A stretch of 64,000 bases of DNA, from assembly GCF_023100905.1 (NCBI RefSeq), contig NZ_CP064686.1, positions 7,218,001 through 7,282,000 of the forward strand. The letters run 5' to 3'. Origin of the DNA: Bradyrhizobium sp. 4 (GTDB lineage: Bacteria > Pseudomonadota > Alphaproteobacteria > Rhizobiales > Xanthobacteraceae). The position numbers were made by a program, and so were the translations under genes. Every line of letters starts with the position of its first letter. The first letter of the stretch is position 1. Of the stretch, positions 20,147 to 28,457 are shown one piece after another. The notes below the pieces were generated by a model. It was not told where the DNA came from and ran no database searches. It saw nothing but the letters and a program-made list of their open reading frames with translations.

Positions 20147-20460
20147 GCGACGAGGCGCCGCAAGCCGGGACGGGCGTGCCCGCGGGCGCGATCTCCAAGG
20201 ACCTCCTGATCATCAACAAGCGCGGCCTGCACGCGCGGGCCTCCGCCAAGTTCGTCCAGGCCGTGGAGCGCTTCAGCGCGCAGGTCTGGGTGACGCGCGG
20301 CGGCGAAACCGTCGGCGGCACCTCGATCATGGGCCTGATGATGCTCGCCGCCGGTCCCGGCACCACCATCACGGTCGCCGCTTCCGGCGATGATGCCGAA
20401 GCCGCGCTGGCGGCGATCACCGAACTCGTTGAAAGCAAATTCAACGAGGAAGGGATTTAG
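20143..20460 (+). CDS. ptsH: HPr-family phosphocarrier
   Basis: A 105-residue HPr with an N-terminal extension of about 20 residues. The phosphorylated His30 is in NKRGLHARASAKFV, and the HprK target-serine region is GGTSIMGLMMLAAGPG. It receives phosphate from EI and passes it to the mannose-type IIA upstream; HprK encoded in the same operon modifies it. Translationally coupled to manX by ATGA. Confidence 0.95.
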   Translation: MSDEAPQAGTGVPAGAISKDLLIINKRGLHARASAKFVQAVERFSAQVWVTRGGETVGGTSIMGLMMLAAGPGTTITVAASGDDAEAALAAITELVESKFNEEGI

Positions 20461-20475
20461 GCGGCGTCGCCTCGA

Positions 20476-22113
20476 TCACTTCCCCGGCGGCGCGATGTAG
20501 ATGTTCCAGCTCATCGACGGACCGGCCTTGCCGTGGGTGAAACGGCGCGTTGTCATCACGATGCGCTCGGCGTTCGGCGCAACCTCGGACACCCATTTCT
20601 CGAACGCCGGCAGGCGACCGTCGGCCGGATCGAACACGCCGATGAAGCCGAATCTCTTGACGTCATCGGGCGAAATCAACCCGGACCCCCAGGCCTCGAG
20701 CGGCGTGAACGCGGCCGGATGATCCGGGCTGTAGAACACCATCGGCTGGATCGACTCCATGGTGCCGGCGACGACCGCCCAGCGCGAGGCGAAGCGCGCG
20801 TGCCAGGCCTGCGTCAGCTCGCGCGCGAGATCCGAGCGCGCGCCATAGGTCGCCGTGTTGCCGGCATTGGCCGCCATCTCGCGCGCAGCGATCCAGGGCG
20901 AGGCAGCGAGCGTAGCGACGCTGAGCACGAGCCAGATCGCGACAATGTTGAACACCGCAGCACTCTGCACCCGCAGCGCCGGGATCGCGACCAGCGCGAG
21001 CGGCACCAGGAAGAACAGCGAGATGCCCCAATCGGTCTTCATGTAGATGCTGAAGGCCAGCGCGCCGAGCGCGGGTCCGACCGCGACGATGATCTGAATG
21101 AGCCAGACGTTGCGCGCCTGCGAAAGGTTCACGCTGGCATTCGCGCCGCGGGCCCAGGCCCGCGTGACGATGCGCAACGGCGCACGCAGCAGCAACCTGA
21201 ACCAAGGCGGCACCAGCGCCATTGCCAGCGCGGCCAGCGCCACCGGCAATGCCAGCAGCGCGACATTATGCAGGACATAGCCGGCCACGAGCTGATGCAC
21301 CTGGCCGCTGTCCTCGAGGCTGTAGGTATCGCCGGCATAGGTCAGCGGCACGAAATGCGCGTCCGCCAGCCAGACGATGTGCGGAATCATCGCCACCACC
21401 ATCGTCGCGATCGCAGCCCATGGCGCCGGTGACGACAAGAACCTCATTCGCTCCGGATGGATCAGCGCGGCAAGCCCGATGGCGCCGATCATGGTCAGCA
21501 CCCAATATTTGGTCATCAGCGCCAGCGCGCCGGCAAGGCCGAGCAGGACTCCGGATTGCCAGCTCCGCTTCTCGAACGCATTGAGATACGCGAGCACGAG
21601 GAGCGGCAAAGTGACGAGCTGGAGCAGGTCGGGATTGTACTTGAAGCCCTTGAAATTGAAGATCGGGTAGAGCGCGACCATCACCACGACCAGGAACGCG
21701 CGCCGCGCATCCACGACGCGCAGCGCGATGAGCCAGCAGATCACCATACCGGTGCTGACGGTCGCCATCGCGAGCGCATAGGTCGCCCAATCCGTCGGCG
21801 GGAACACTGTGAACCAGAGGCCGGCGACCCAGCCCGACAGCGGCGGGTGCTTGCCATAGCCCCAGAGGAATTTCTGGCCCCAGCCCCAGGCTTCCGCGAC
21901 GTCCATGTGAACGTCCTGCGCTGCCTTGAGATTGATCAGGATGAAGGTCCAGAGCACCGCATGCAGGATGGCAAGCTGGATCACCAGCCACAGGCGTGCC
22001 TCCGGGCGGGTCGCGCTGGCAACCAGCCAGGCCCGAAAGCGGGCATAGCTCACCCGGGTCTTCGCGCGGGCTCGGGCAGACGGGATCGAGGTCGTGGACA
22101 TGGGCCTGGACAT
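20476..22113 (-). CDS. Membrane glycosyltransferase, GT39/ArnT-like
   Basis: A 545-residue polytopic membrane protein with about 10-12 hydrophobic helices. The first periplasmic loop holds the acidic motif HMDVAEAWGWGQKFLWGYGKHPPLSGW, typical of the dolichyl-phosphate mannosyltransferase/ArnT superfamily, which transfers a lipid-linked sugar to lipid A, protein or another envelope acceptor. The C-terminal part is a soluble periplasmic domain. The acceptor is unknown. Convergent with ptsH and divergent from lepA. MSTTS at 22101 is an alternative start. Confidence 0.85.
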   Translation of the reverse strand: MSRPMSTTSIPSARARAKTRVSYARFRAWLVASATRPEARLWLVIQLAILHAVLWTFILINLKAAQDVHMDVAEAWGWGQKFLWGYGKHPPLSGWVAGLWFTVFPPTDWATYALAMATVSTGMVICWLIALRVVDARRAFLVVVMVALYPIFNFKGFKYNPDLLQLVTLPLLVLAYLNAFEKRSWQSGVLLGLAGALALMTKYWVLTMIGAIGLAALIHPERMRFLSSPAPWAAIATMVVAMIPHIVWLADAHFVPLTYAGDTYSLEDSGQVHQLVAGYVLHNVALLALPVALAALAMALVPPWFRLLLRAPLRIVTRAWARGANASVNLSQARNVWLIQIIVAVGPALGALAFSIYMKTDWGISLFFLVPLALVAIPALRVQSAAVFNIVAIWLVLSVATLAASPWIAAREMAANAGNTATYGARSDLARELTQAWHARFASRWAVVAGTMESIQPMVFYSPDHPAAFTPLEAWGSGLISPDDVKRFGFIGVFDPADGRLPAFEKWVSEVAPNAERIVMTTRRFTHGKAGPSMSWNIYIAPPGK

Positions 22114-22227
22114 CAGGCGTTGCGTAGCGCGTTTCGGGCCTTCGTGGAATCAGCTTGGCGTGAACAAAGGCCCTGAAAATACAGCAATATGGTTGCCGCA
22201 CGGGGGTGTGAGTGGTATCCCGCGCCC

Positions 22228-24039
22228 ATGACGACCGTCCCCATTTCCAACATCCGCAATTTCTCCATCGTCGCCCATATCGACCATGGCAAATCGACGC
22301 TGGCCGACCGCCTGATCCAGATGACCGGCGGCCTCACCGACCGGGAAATGGCGGGCAAGGAGCAGGTGCTCGATTCCATGGACATCGAGCGCGAGCGCGG
22401 CATCACCATCAAGGCGCAGACGGTGCGCCTCGCCTACCGCGCCAAGGACGGCAAGGATTACATCTTCAACCTGATGGACACGCCCGGCCATGTCGACTTC
22501 GCCTACGAAGTCTCGCGGTCGCTGGCGGCCTGCGAGGGTTCCCTGCTGGTGGTCGATGCCAGTCAAGGCGTGGAGGCACAGACGCTCGCCAACGTCTACC
22601 ACGCGCTCGATGCGGGGCATGAGATCGTTCCGGTCCTGAACAAGGTCGACCTTCCCGCCGCAGAGCCGGAGAAGGTCAAGCAGCAGATCGAGGACGTCAT
22701 CGGCATCGACGCCTCCGAGTCCGTGATGATCTCGGCCAAGACCGGCCTCGGCGTGCCCGAAGTGCTGGAGGCGATCGTCACCCGCCTGCCGCCGCCGAAG
22801 GGCGACCGCGAGGCGACGCTGAAGGCGTTGCTGGTCGACAGCTGGTACGACGTCTATCTCGGCGTGGTGGTGCTGATCCGCGTCGTCGACGGCGTCATGA
22901 AGAAGGGCAGCCGGGTCCGCATGATGGGCACGGGCGCGGCCTATGACATCGAGCGCGTCGGCTTCTTCACCCCGAAGATGACGCAGGTCGACGAGCTCGG
23001 CCCGGGCGAGATCGGCTTCATCACCGCCGCGATCAAGGAAGTGGCCGACACCCGCGTCGGCGACACCATCACCGACGACAAAAAGCCTGTCACCGAGATG
23101 TTGGCGGGCTTCAAGCCGGCCATACCCGTGGTGTTCTGCGGCCTGTTCCCCGCCGACGCCGATGACTTCGAGACCTTGCGCGCGGCGATGGGCAAGCTGC
23201 GCCTCAACGATGCGAGCTTCTCCTACGAGATGGAGACCTCGGCCGCACTCGGCTTCGGCTTCCGCTGCGGCTTCCTCGGGCTGTTGCATCTGGAGATCAT
23301 CCAGGAGCGTCTGTCGCGGGAGTTCGATCTCAACCTGATCGCGACCGCGCCGAGCGTGATCTACAAGATGAGCCTCACTGACGGGCAGGAAATCTCGATT
23401 CACAATCCTGTCGACATGCCGGACGTGGTCAAAATTGCGGAGATCCAGGAGCCCTGGATCGAGGCCACGATCCTCACCCCCGACGAATATCTCGGCAGCG
23501 TGCTGAAGCTGTGCCAGGACCGCCGCGGCTCGCAGAAGGAGCTGACCTATGTCGGCTCCCGCGCCATGGTGAAATACGATCTGCCGCTCAACGAGGTCGT
23601 GTTCGACTTCTACGACCGCTTGAAGTCGGTCTCCAAGGGCTATGCCTCGTTCGACTATCATCTCACCGACTACAAGCCGGCCGATCTGGTGAAGATGCAG
23701 ATCCTCGTCAACAACGAGCCGGTCGACGCGCTCTCGATGCTGGTGCATCGCACCCGCGCCGAGGGCCGCGGCCGCGCCATGGTCGAGAAGATGAAGGATT
23801 TGATCCCGCCGCACATGTTCCAGATTCCGATCCAGGCAGCGATCGGCGGCAAGGTGATCGCGCGCGAAACGGTGCGCGCGCTGCGCAAGGACGTCACCGC
23901 AAAGTGCTACGGCGGCGACATCACGCGTAAGCGCAAACTTCTGGAGAAGCAGAAGGAAGGCAAGAAGAAGATGCGGCAGTTCGGCAAGGTCGACATCCCG
24001 CAGGAAGCCTTCATCGCCGCGCTGAAGGTGGACAGCTGA
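22228..24039 (+). CDS. lepA: Elongation factor 4
   Basis: A 603-residue ribosome-dependent GTPase that can back-translocate stalled ribosomes. G motifs are HIDHGKST (G1), DTPGH (G3) and NKVD (G4), and the diagnostic C-terminal domain is visible (CYGGDITRKRKLLEKQKEGK with AFIAALK at the end). The length is normal. ATG at 22228 is chosen because the conserved N-terminus NIRNFSIVAHIDHG begins soon after. Confidence 0.97.
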   Translation: MTTVPISNIRNFSIVAHIDHGKSTLADRLIQMTGGLTDREMAGKEQVLDSMDIERERGITIKAQTVRLAYRAKDGKDYIFNLMDTPGHVDFAYEVSRSLAACEGSLLVVDASQGVEAQTLANVYHALDAGHEIVPVLNKVDLPAAEPEKVKQQIEDVIGIDASESVMISAKTGLGVPEVLEAIVTRLPPPKGDREATLKALLVDSWYDVYLGVVVLIRVVDGVMKKGSRVRMMGTGAAYDIERVGFFTPKMTQVDELGPGEIGFITAAIKEVADTRVGDTITDDKKPVTEMLAGFKPAIPVVFCGLFPADADDFETLRAAMGKLRLNDASFSYEMETSAALGFGFRCGFLGLLHLEIIQERLSREFDLNLIATAPSVIYKMSLTDGQEISIHNPVDMPDVVKIAEIQEPWIEATILTPDEYLGSVLKLCQDRRGSQKELTYVGSRAMVKYDLPLNEVVFDFYDRLKSVSKGYASFDYHLTDYKPADLVKMQILVNNEPVDALSMLVHRTRAEGRGRAMVEKMKDLIPPHMFQIPIQAAIGGKVIARETVRALRKDVTAKCYGGDITRKRKLLEKQKEGKKKMRQFGKVDIPQEAFIAALKVDS

Positions 24040-24099
24040 GGCCAGCGCCTCGCCCGGCTCTAGGGAGATGAGAGGCCGGGATCTTTAGGGCGATAATAA

Positions 24100-24235
24100 A
24101 AAACCGCGAAAACAACCCCATGCACAGTAGCCGGCCTTTGCCAGCATTGGGCTTTTTCGAGCTTCCGATTTTACGAAACCTGTTTGACTCGTCGGGCAAA
24201 ACAGGAGCATGATGCCATCGTCGCACTCCGCCAGC
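24100..24235. repeat. Candidate dispersed intergenic sequence
   Basis: An AT-richer stretch after lepA that begins AACCGCGAAAACAACCCCAT and includes CGTCGGGCAAAACAGG. I recall near-identical text at many intergenic sites in Bradyrhizobium genomes, but this could not be tested here. It has no long open frame with a ribosome site. Confidence 0.45.
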
Positions 24236-24253
24236 TGCCGCATGAAACAGCTG

Positions 24254-24273
24254 GAAGCCCCTTGTGGGGCTTC
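24254..24273 (+). terminator. Hairpin downstream of lepA
   Basis: A perfect 8-bp stem GAAGCCCC / GGGGCTTC with a TTGT loop, followed by TCGTTCTTC. It lies about 215 bases after lepA and 57 bases after the convergent monooxygenase gene, so it could terminate either. Confidence 0.6.
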
Positions 24274-24329
24274 TCGTTCTTCATTCGACCTCGAAGGCAC
24301 GGCGTGCCCCACGACCATGCGGTTATCGC

Positions 24330-25847
24330 TTAGCCACTGACCTCGGTCTCCCCGACGAGCCCGACTGTCGCGAAGTAGCCATCCAGCCGCTCCACATCGA
24401 CTGACGAGACCACCGCACCGACATATCCGTCCGGCCGCACCAGCCACCATTGACCTGGCTCAGGCGCATAGGCGCCCTCGAAATAACCGTTGCTGTCGGC
24501 AAGGTCCCCGCCGGCACCAATGTGATGAATATGCAGACCGGCGCGTGGCGCTATGAGGTTCCGCTCCGCGTTGAACGCGAGAAGCGTCCAATGGGCCCCG
24601 GCGAACAGCTCAAACAGCCGCCGCGTCTTGCCTGCCGAACCTTGAAGCGGTGCATCGGGTGCACGGTTTCCTGCGACGACGAGGCCGCGACGCTCGGGCG
24701 CGTCCAGCGCCAACGGGGAGCCCGCATAACCGATGTCTAGTTGCTGAACCTCTCTGCCGCGCCGGCTGTCTCCTCGCTTGGTCGCATCCAGCAACTTGGT
24801 CGCCAGTCCCAGCGTCGCCGCTGCGACCGGCCGCCGTTCTTCCTCATAGGTCTCGAGAAGCGCAGCCGGAGCCCGAGAGGCGAGCACGGCCGCAAGCTTC
24901 CATCCGAGGTTATAGGCGTCCTGAACGCTGGTATTGAGCCCGAGACCGCCGGTTGGCGGATGTGTGTGCGCGGCGTCGCCCGCCAGGAAGACGCGGCCGA
25001 CGCGGTAATGGTCGGCGAGGCGCGCGTTCATGGTGAAGGCCGAGGCCCAGGATACCGAGTGAACGCAAACATCTTTCCGGCCGGTGCGTCCGGTCAACAT
25101 CGCGGTGAGGCCGTCCTCGGACAGATCGACATCTCCCTCGAGCGGAACGGGGGCCTGCAACTGAAAGAGTTCGGTGCCTGCCAGCGGGCAGACCGAGATC
25201 TGCCGCTCCATGTCGCCTTCGTTGAAGCGGTGCCAGGCGTCGCGCCCGAAGCCGGTCAAATTGATATCGGCAACGACGGCGCGGACGCCCAGTGTCTTGC
25301 CCGGGAAATCGATGCCGAGCGTCTTGCGAACGAAGCTGCGCCCGCCGTCCGTGCCGACAAGATAGCCAACACGGATGACGTCCTCTGCGGACTTGCGGGC
25401 GAGACGCGCGGTCACGCCATCCTCGTCCTGCTCGAAGGAGACCAGTTCGCAGCCGAACTCCGGCTCATACCCAAGCTCGAGCAGGCGTTCTCGCATCACC
25501 CGCTCGGTCAAGAACTGCGGCACCATGAGCGGAATGTGGAAGGGCTCGGCTGCGCTTGGCTCTGACGGCTCGAACGGAGCCTTCTCGGAAAAGCTGCCAT
25601 CGGGACGATACTCGCGCGGCATCGGGTACAGGCCCCCGGCAGCGACCAAGCGATCGAGAATGCCGAGGTCCTCGAATATCTCCTGCGTCCGCGGCTGAAT
25701 GCCCTTCCCGCGGGAGCCGCGGAATGCATCGTCCATCTTCTCGATCAGGCGGAACGGCACGCCGCGCCGGGCGAGTTCGATTGCCAGCGTCAATCCAGCC
25801 GCGCCCGCGCCGCAGATAAGCACCTCGGTTTCATATCTGGTTGTCAT
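24330..25847 (-). CDS. FAD-dependent aromatic-type monooxygenase
   Basis: A 505-residue flavoprotein of the PHBH-like class A family. The FAD fold begins GAGAAGLTLAIELARRG, with the NADPH/FAD motif DG at LVGTDGGRSFVRKTLGID and the second FAD motif GRVFLAGDAAHTHPPTGGLGLN. Members hydroxylate phenolic or polyketide-like rings. ATG at 25847 follows AGGAAAG. It is divergent from a MarR regulator and their shared gap holds a perfect inverted repeat, so repression by that regulator and induction by its substrate is likely (inference). Confidence 0.9.
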   Translation of the reverse strand: MTTRYETEVLICGAGAAGLTLAIELARRGVPFRLIEKMDDAFRGSRGKGIQPRTQEIFEDLGILDRLVAAGGLYPMPREYRPDGSFSEKAPFEPSEPSAAEPFHIPLMVPQFLTERVMRERLLELGYEPEFGCELVSFEQDEDGVTARLARKSAEDVIRVGYLVGTDGGRSFVRKTLGIDFPGKTLGVRAVVADINLTGFGRDAWHRFNEGDMERQISVCPLAGTELFQLQAPVPLEGDVDLSEDGLTAMLTGRTGRKDVCVHSVSWASAFTMNARLADHYRVGRVFLAGDAAHTHPPTGGLGLNTSVQDAYNLGWKLAAVLASRAPAALLETYEEERRPVAAATLGLATKLLDATKRGDSRRGREVQQLDIGYAGSPLALDAPERRGLVVAGNRAPDAPLQGSAGKTRRLFELFAGAHWTLLAFNAERNLIAPRAGLHIHHIGAGGDLADSNGYFEGAYAPEPGQWWLVRPDGYVGAVVSSVDVERLDGYFATVGLVGETEVSG

Positions 25848-25860
25848 GATCTTTCCTTTC

Positions 25861-25922
25861 CGTGTATTTTGCACGTAATCGGGAAGCAAAATCATGTCAA
25901 CAAAAAACGTGCAAAATACACG
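25861..25922. promoter_or_regulatory. Probable MarR operator, 16-bp inverted repeat
   Basis: Perfect 16-bp arms CGTGTATTTTGCACGT (25861-25876) and ACGTGCAAAATACACG (25907-25922) flank a 30-bp spacer. The right arm lies inside the first codons of the MarR gene, the left arm just upstream of the monooxygenase start. This suits two sites bound by MarR dimers that block both divergent promoters. Confidence 0.8.
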
Positions 25923-26373
25923 CATCTCGGAACAGATCCGGGAGATCCATGGCGCACTGCTCGACATCGTGAGCGTCATAAACCGGCCGGATCGCGATGA
26001 GGTCCTGATCAAGGAAGCGGGTATTCGGCTCGATCGGGCACTCTTCCCACTGCTTGTAGGCATCGAACGGCTGGGGCCAATCAGCATCGTGGAGCTGGCC
26101 GCGAGAACCGGCCGCGATCACACGACGGTCAGCAGGCAGGTCGCAAAGCTCGAGAGCCTTGGTTTGGTGGATCGCCGGGCGAACGAAACCGACCGGCGCG
26201 TGCGCGAGGCGGTGGTGACCAGGCAAGGCAAGGAAATGACGATGCATATCGATGCGGCGCGCGAGCGCATCGGCACCGCGATCTTCGCAAGCTGGAAGCC
26301 GGCCGAGATCGATGACCTTGTGAGGCTCATGCGCAAATTCGCAGATGCCATGAAGGACCAGCCGCAGGGCTGA
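25894..26373 (+). CDS. MarR-family transcriptional regulator
   Basis: A 159-residue winged-helix regulator. The core is ISIVELAARTGRDHTTVSRQVAKLESLGLVDRR, followed by the wing and ETDRRVREAVVTRQGKEM. Such repressors release DNA on binding phenolic ligands. ATG at 25894 is preceded by GGGAAG. The divergent monooxygenase gene is the likely target, and its own start is inside the operator, so autorepression is expected. Confidence 0.92.
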   Translation: MSTKNVQNTRISEQIREIHGALLDIVSVINRPDRDEVLIKEAGIRLDRALFPLLVGIERLGPISIVELAARTGRDHTTVSRQVAKLESLGLVDRRANETDRRVREAVVTRQGKEMTMHIDAARERIGTAIFASWKPAEIDDLVRLMRKFADAMKDQPQG

Positions 26374-26374
26374 A

Positions 26375-26408
26375 ACGGATACGACCCAGAGACGGATACG
26401 ACCCAGAG
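26375..26408. repeat. 17-bp perfect tandem duplication
   Basis: Two adjacent exact copies of ACGGATACGACCCAGAG immediately after the MarR stop codon. It looks like a recent slippage or repair duplication. No function is evident. Confidence 0.85.
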
Positions 26409-26452
26409 AGAAGGCGTGCTTGCGTGCGCTGTCGGCATCTCAAGCCAGTGAA

Positions 26453-26550
26453 GCTCGCAGGATGGGTTGAGCTCTTGCGAAACCCATCGCCCGACGAGCG
26501 CAGTCTAGAAGTTTGATGGGTTTCGCTTCCGCTCTACCCATCCTACGAGC
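26453..26550. repeat. Inverted repeat doublet (GGATGGGT family)
   Basis: Two 36-bp arms (26453-26488 and 26515-26550) are inverted copies with about 30 matching positions. The arms contain AGGATGGGT and GCGAAACCCATC. It lies between the MarR gene and the convergent SDR gene. It is a different family from the YRTCRT-ended repeats elsewhere in the window. Confidence 0.85.
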
Positions 26551-26566
26551 TTCGGGCGAATCGCTT

Positions 26567-27340
26567 CTATGCCGGAGGCAACGTCACCCCGGTCAACTCG
26601 CCCAGCCTGTCGAGAAGTCTCTCCTGAAAATCGGGACCGGTCGCTTCGTGCGCCGGCGCTTGTTGCCGGAGGTCATGCCAGTAACGACCGCTGACCAGGG
26701 CGGCGGGATCATCGCTCACCGCCAGCCAGGTCTGCGTCCGTTGTCCGGTGGCCACGCCGACCGGCGCTCCGGCACCGCCCATTTTGGTGCGGACCCAGCC
26801 GGGATCGACGGCGTTGCTCAGCACCTGCGGCCAACGCCGCGCCAGGGCAAAGGCCAATGCGACCATGTGCAGCTTGCTCTCCGCATACGCCTTGGCCGGA
26901 TCCCAGGTTCGCCTCGTCCAGTCGAGATCGCCCAACGATCCCTCTCCGCCGCGATGGAGTCCGCTGCTGAGATACACCAGCCGATCGGGGCGTTTCATCA
27001 GGGCGGTGAGCAAATAGGGCGCGAGCGTGTTGACCGCCAGGGTGGTGGCGTGGCCTTCGGGCGTCGGGCCGCGGCTGCGCTCGGTATAGACCCCGGCGTT
27101 GTGGATGACCGCGTCCATTCGTCCAATTGCGTTGACCTGGTCTGCCACGTGCCTCGTCTGGGCGACGCTCTTGAGATCGCCGATCACGACCCGTGCGGAA
27201 TGCGATTCAAGCCCGGCGATTGCCGCCGCACGTTCCGCCGATCGCGCGTGCAGGACGACTTGGTGGCCCTGTTCGAGGAGAGACTGGGCAGCTGCGCGGC
27301 CCAAACCGTCCGTGCTGCCCGTGATGAAGACGATTGCCAT
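26567..27340 (-). CDS. Short-chain dehydrogenase/reductase
   Basis: A 257-residue Rossmann-fold oxidoreductase. It has the cofactor motif TGSTDGLGRAAA, NAG (AVIHNAGVYTE), the catalytic Ser (YLSSGLHRG) and AYAESK with the Tyr-x-x-x-Lys pair in the form YAESK. The tail resembles retinol dehydrogenase/protochlorophyllide reductase-type SDRs. ATG at 27340 follows AGGAG. The substrate is unknown. No operon partner. Confidence 0.9.
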   Translation of the reverse strand: MAIVFITGSTDGLGRAAAQSLLEQGHQVVLHARSAERAAAIAGLESHSARVVIGDLKSVAQTRHVADQVNAIGRMDAVIHNAGVYTERSRGPTPEGHATTLAVNTLAPYLLTALMKRPDRLVYLSSGLHRGGEGSLGDLDWTRRTWDPAKAYAESKLHMVALAFALARRWPQVLSNAVDPGWVRTKMGGAGAPVGVATGQRTQTWLAVSDDPAALVSGRYWHDLRQQAPAHEATGPDFQERLLDRLGELTGVTLPPA

Positions 27341-27507
27341 GGCCACTCCTGTTCGATCCCCGCTTCGGCGCCTCCGTCGAAACCTCAACGAGAATGCAAC
27401 ATGTTCGACTGATCATGCCGTGGCGAACGGGAGCGCCGAACGAAGACATCACAACCGAACAATCCTCGAAGAAGCGCATTAACATCCGATAAGTTGGGAA
27501 TGACCGC

Positions 27508-27846
27508 ATGTCGAATTTCGTCATGCTGCTGGTCGAGGACGACTCGCTCCAGCGCGAAGTTCTATCCGACCTTCTCAAGGACGAAGGGTTCGAAGTCGTC
27601 GAATGTGCCACCGCAGAAGCGGCGGAGCTAATCGTGGCGTCTACTGGCAATGAGCTACGGGCGCTCATCACTGATCACAACCTCGCTGGGAGAATGACCG
27701 GGCTCGAGCTCGCGGAGTACGCTCGCAGTGCGCATCCCGGGCTCAACATCGTGCTGATGTCCGGGACGGTGATGGCGCCCCTCCCGCCCAACACGACCTT
27801 TTTGCACAAGCCGTTCGCGCCCGCCCATTTGCTGGCGGCCGTGTAG
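27508..27846 (+). CDS. Single-domain response regulator
   Basis: A 112-residue CheY-like receiver with no output domain. The acidic pair is in LLVEDDS, the phosphoacceptor is Asp56 in LITDHNLAG, and LMSGT and LHKPFAP supply the Thr and Lys switch residues. It would act by protein contact or as a phosphate sink. No kinase is adjacent. A downstream small-protein operon with an EcfG-type promoter is close by; a link to general stress signalling is possible but unproven. Confidence 0.88.
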   Translation: MSNFVMLLVEDDSLQREVLSDLLKDEGFEVVECATAEAAELIVASTGNELRALITDHNLAGRMTGLELAEYARSAHPGLNIVLMSGTVMAPLPPNTTFLHKPFAPAHLLAAV

Positions 27847-27866
27847 AATCAGAATGCCCTCGAAGG

Positions 27867-28076
27867 TCATCCGCCCGAATTTTCTGCGCCGACGGCGTTC
27901 TCGCTCTCCGGCACCGTCAGCCGGACGGAGTGCCCCTGCCGCATGGCGAGCGATGCCGCCGCAACGGCCGCCTCGAAAGCGGCTTCCTTGGTCTGGTAAG
28001 TGTTCCGGACTTCGCCATCGTGGTCGACGTGCCATGCACCGTCCCTGCCAACAATATCATAGGCTGCGAGGCCCAT
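27867..28076 (-). CDS. Small DUF2188-like protein
   Basis: A 69-residue soluble protein (YDIVGRDGAWHVDHDGEVRN, then an alanine-rich helix with KEAAFEAAVAAASLAM). The pattern of a short beta hairpin followed by a helix resembles DUF2188. AAGGAGGG lies 8 bases before the ATG at 28076, directly after the stop codon of the gene upstream, so the two are one operon under the EcfG-type promoter at 28288-28312. Confidence 0.7.
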   Translation of the reverse strand: MGLAAYDIVGRDGAWHVDHDGEVRNTYQTKEAAFEAAVAAASLAMRQGHSVRLTVPESENAVGAENSGG

Positions 28077-28090
28077 AGTCTATCCCTCCT

Positions 28091-28264
28091 TCATGCGTCC
28101 GGTGTTGCCTTGGACGCCTGGGTGCTGCTCACCGGGTCCGACGCCGGGAAACTGTCCTTCAAGCCCTTGTCCAACTCGTCGTCCTTGGCCTTGTCGCGTC
28201 GGATGCCACGCTTGAGATCTTCCGCGTTCTTATCCGGCGGTGCCGGATCGAATTTTTCGGTCAT
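28091..28264 (-). CDS. 57-residue charged protein of the stress operon
   Basis: A gene too short for most predictors. It encodes MTEKFDPAPPDKNAEDLKRG, a lysine/aspartate-rich middle, and ends near LKDSFPASDPVSSTQASK. It is highly charged and probably disordered. The SFPASDPVS motif is, as I recall, widespread in small rhizobial proteins; function unknown. AAGGA precedes the ATG, an EcfG-type promoter sits 24 bases upstream, and its TGA stop runs into the ribosome site of the next gene. Confidence 0.8.
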   Translation of the reverse strand: MTEKFDPAPPDKNAEDLKRGIRRDKAKDDELDKGLKDSFPASDPVSSTQASKATPDA

Positions 28265-28287
28265 GGAAGTGTCCTTTCGCTACCTCA

Positions 28288-28312
28288 AACGCCTTGAGCT
28301 CCCGACCGTTCC
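28288..28312 (-). promoter_or_regulatory. EcfG-type (general stress sigma) promoter
   Basis: On the minus strand the sequence reads GGAAC, 16 bases, CGTT: an exact match to the alphaproteobacterial EcfG consensus GGAAC-N16/17-CGTT. The -35 is at 28308-28312 and the -10 at 28288-28291, 24 bases before the start codon at 28264. Expected to place the two small genes under the PhyR-NepR-EcfG stress cascade, whose genes are not in this window. A second GGAAC faces the other way at 28319, but its -10 is poor. Confidence 0.8.
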
Positions 28313-28457
28313 TTTCGAGGAACAACGCGGTCGCGGTTTGCTGTCGAACGGAAAAAACCAGAAAGCGCCTGCCGCGCGGGCTCTTTCATTCAGGTTGCAT
28401 TTACTGCTACAACACACCCTTAGATCGTATCAGGCATCCGCCAATCAGGAGAAGGCA

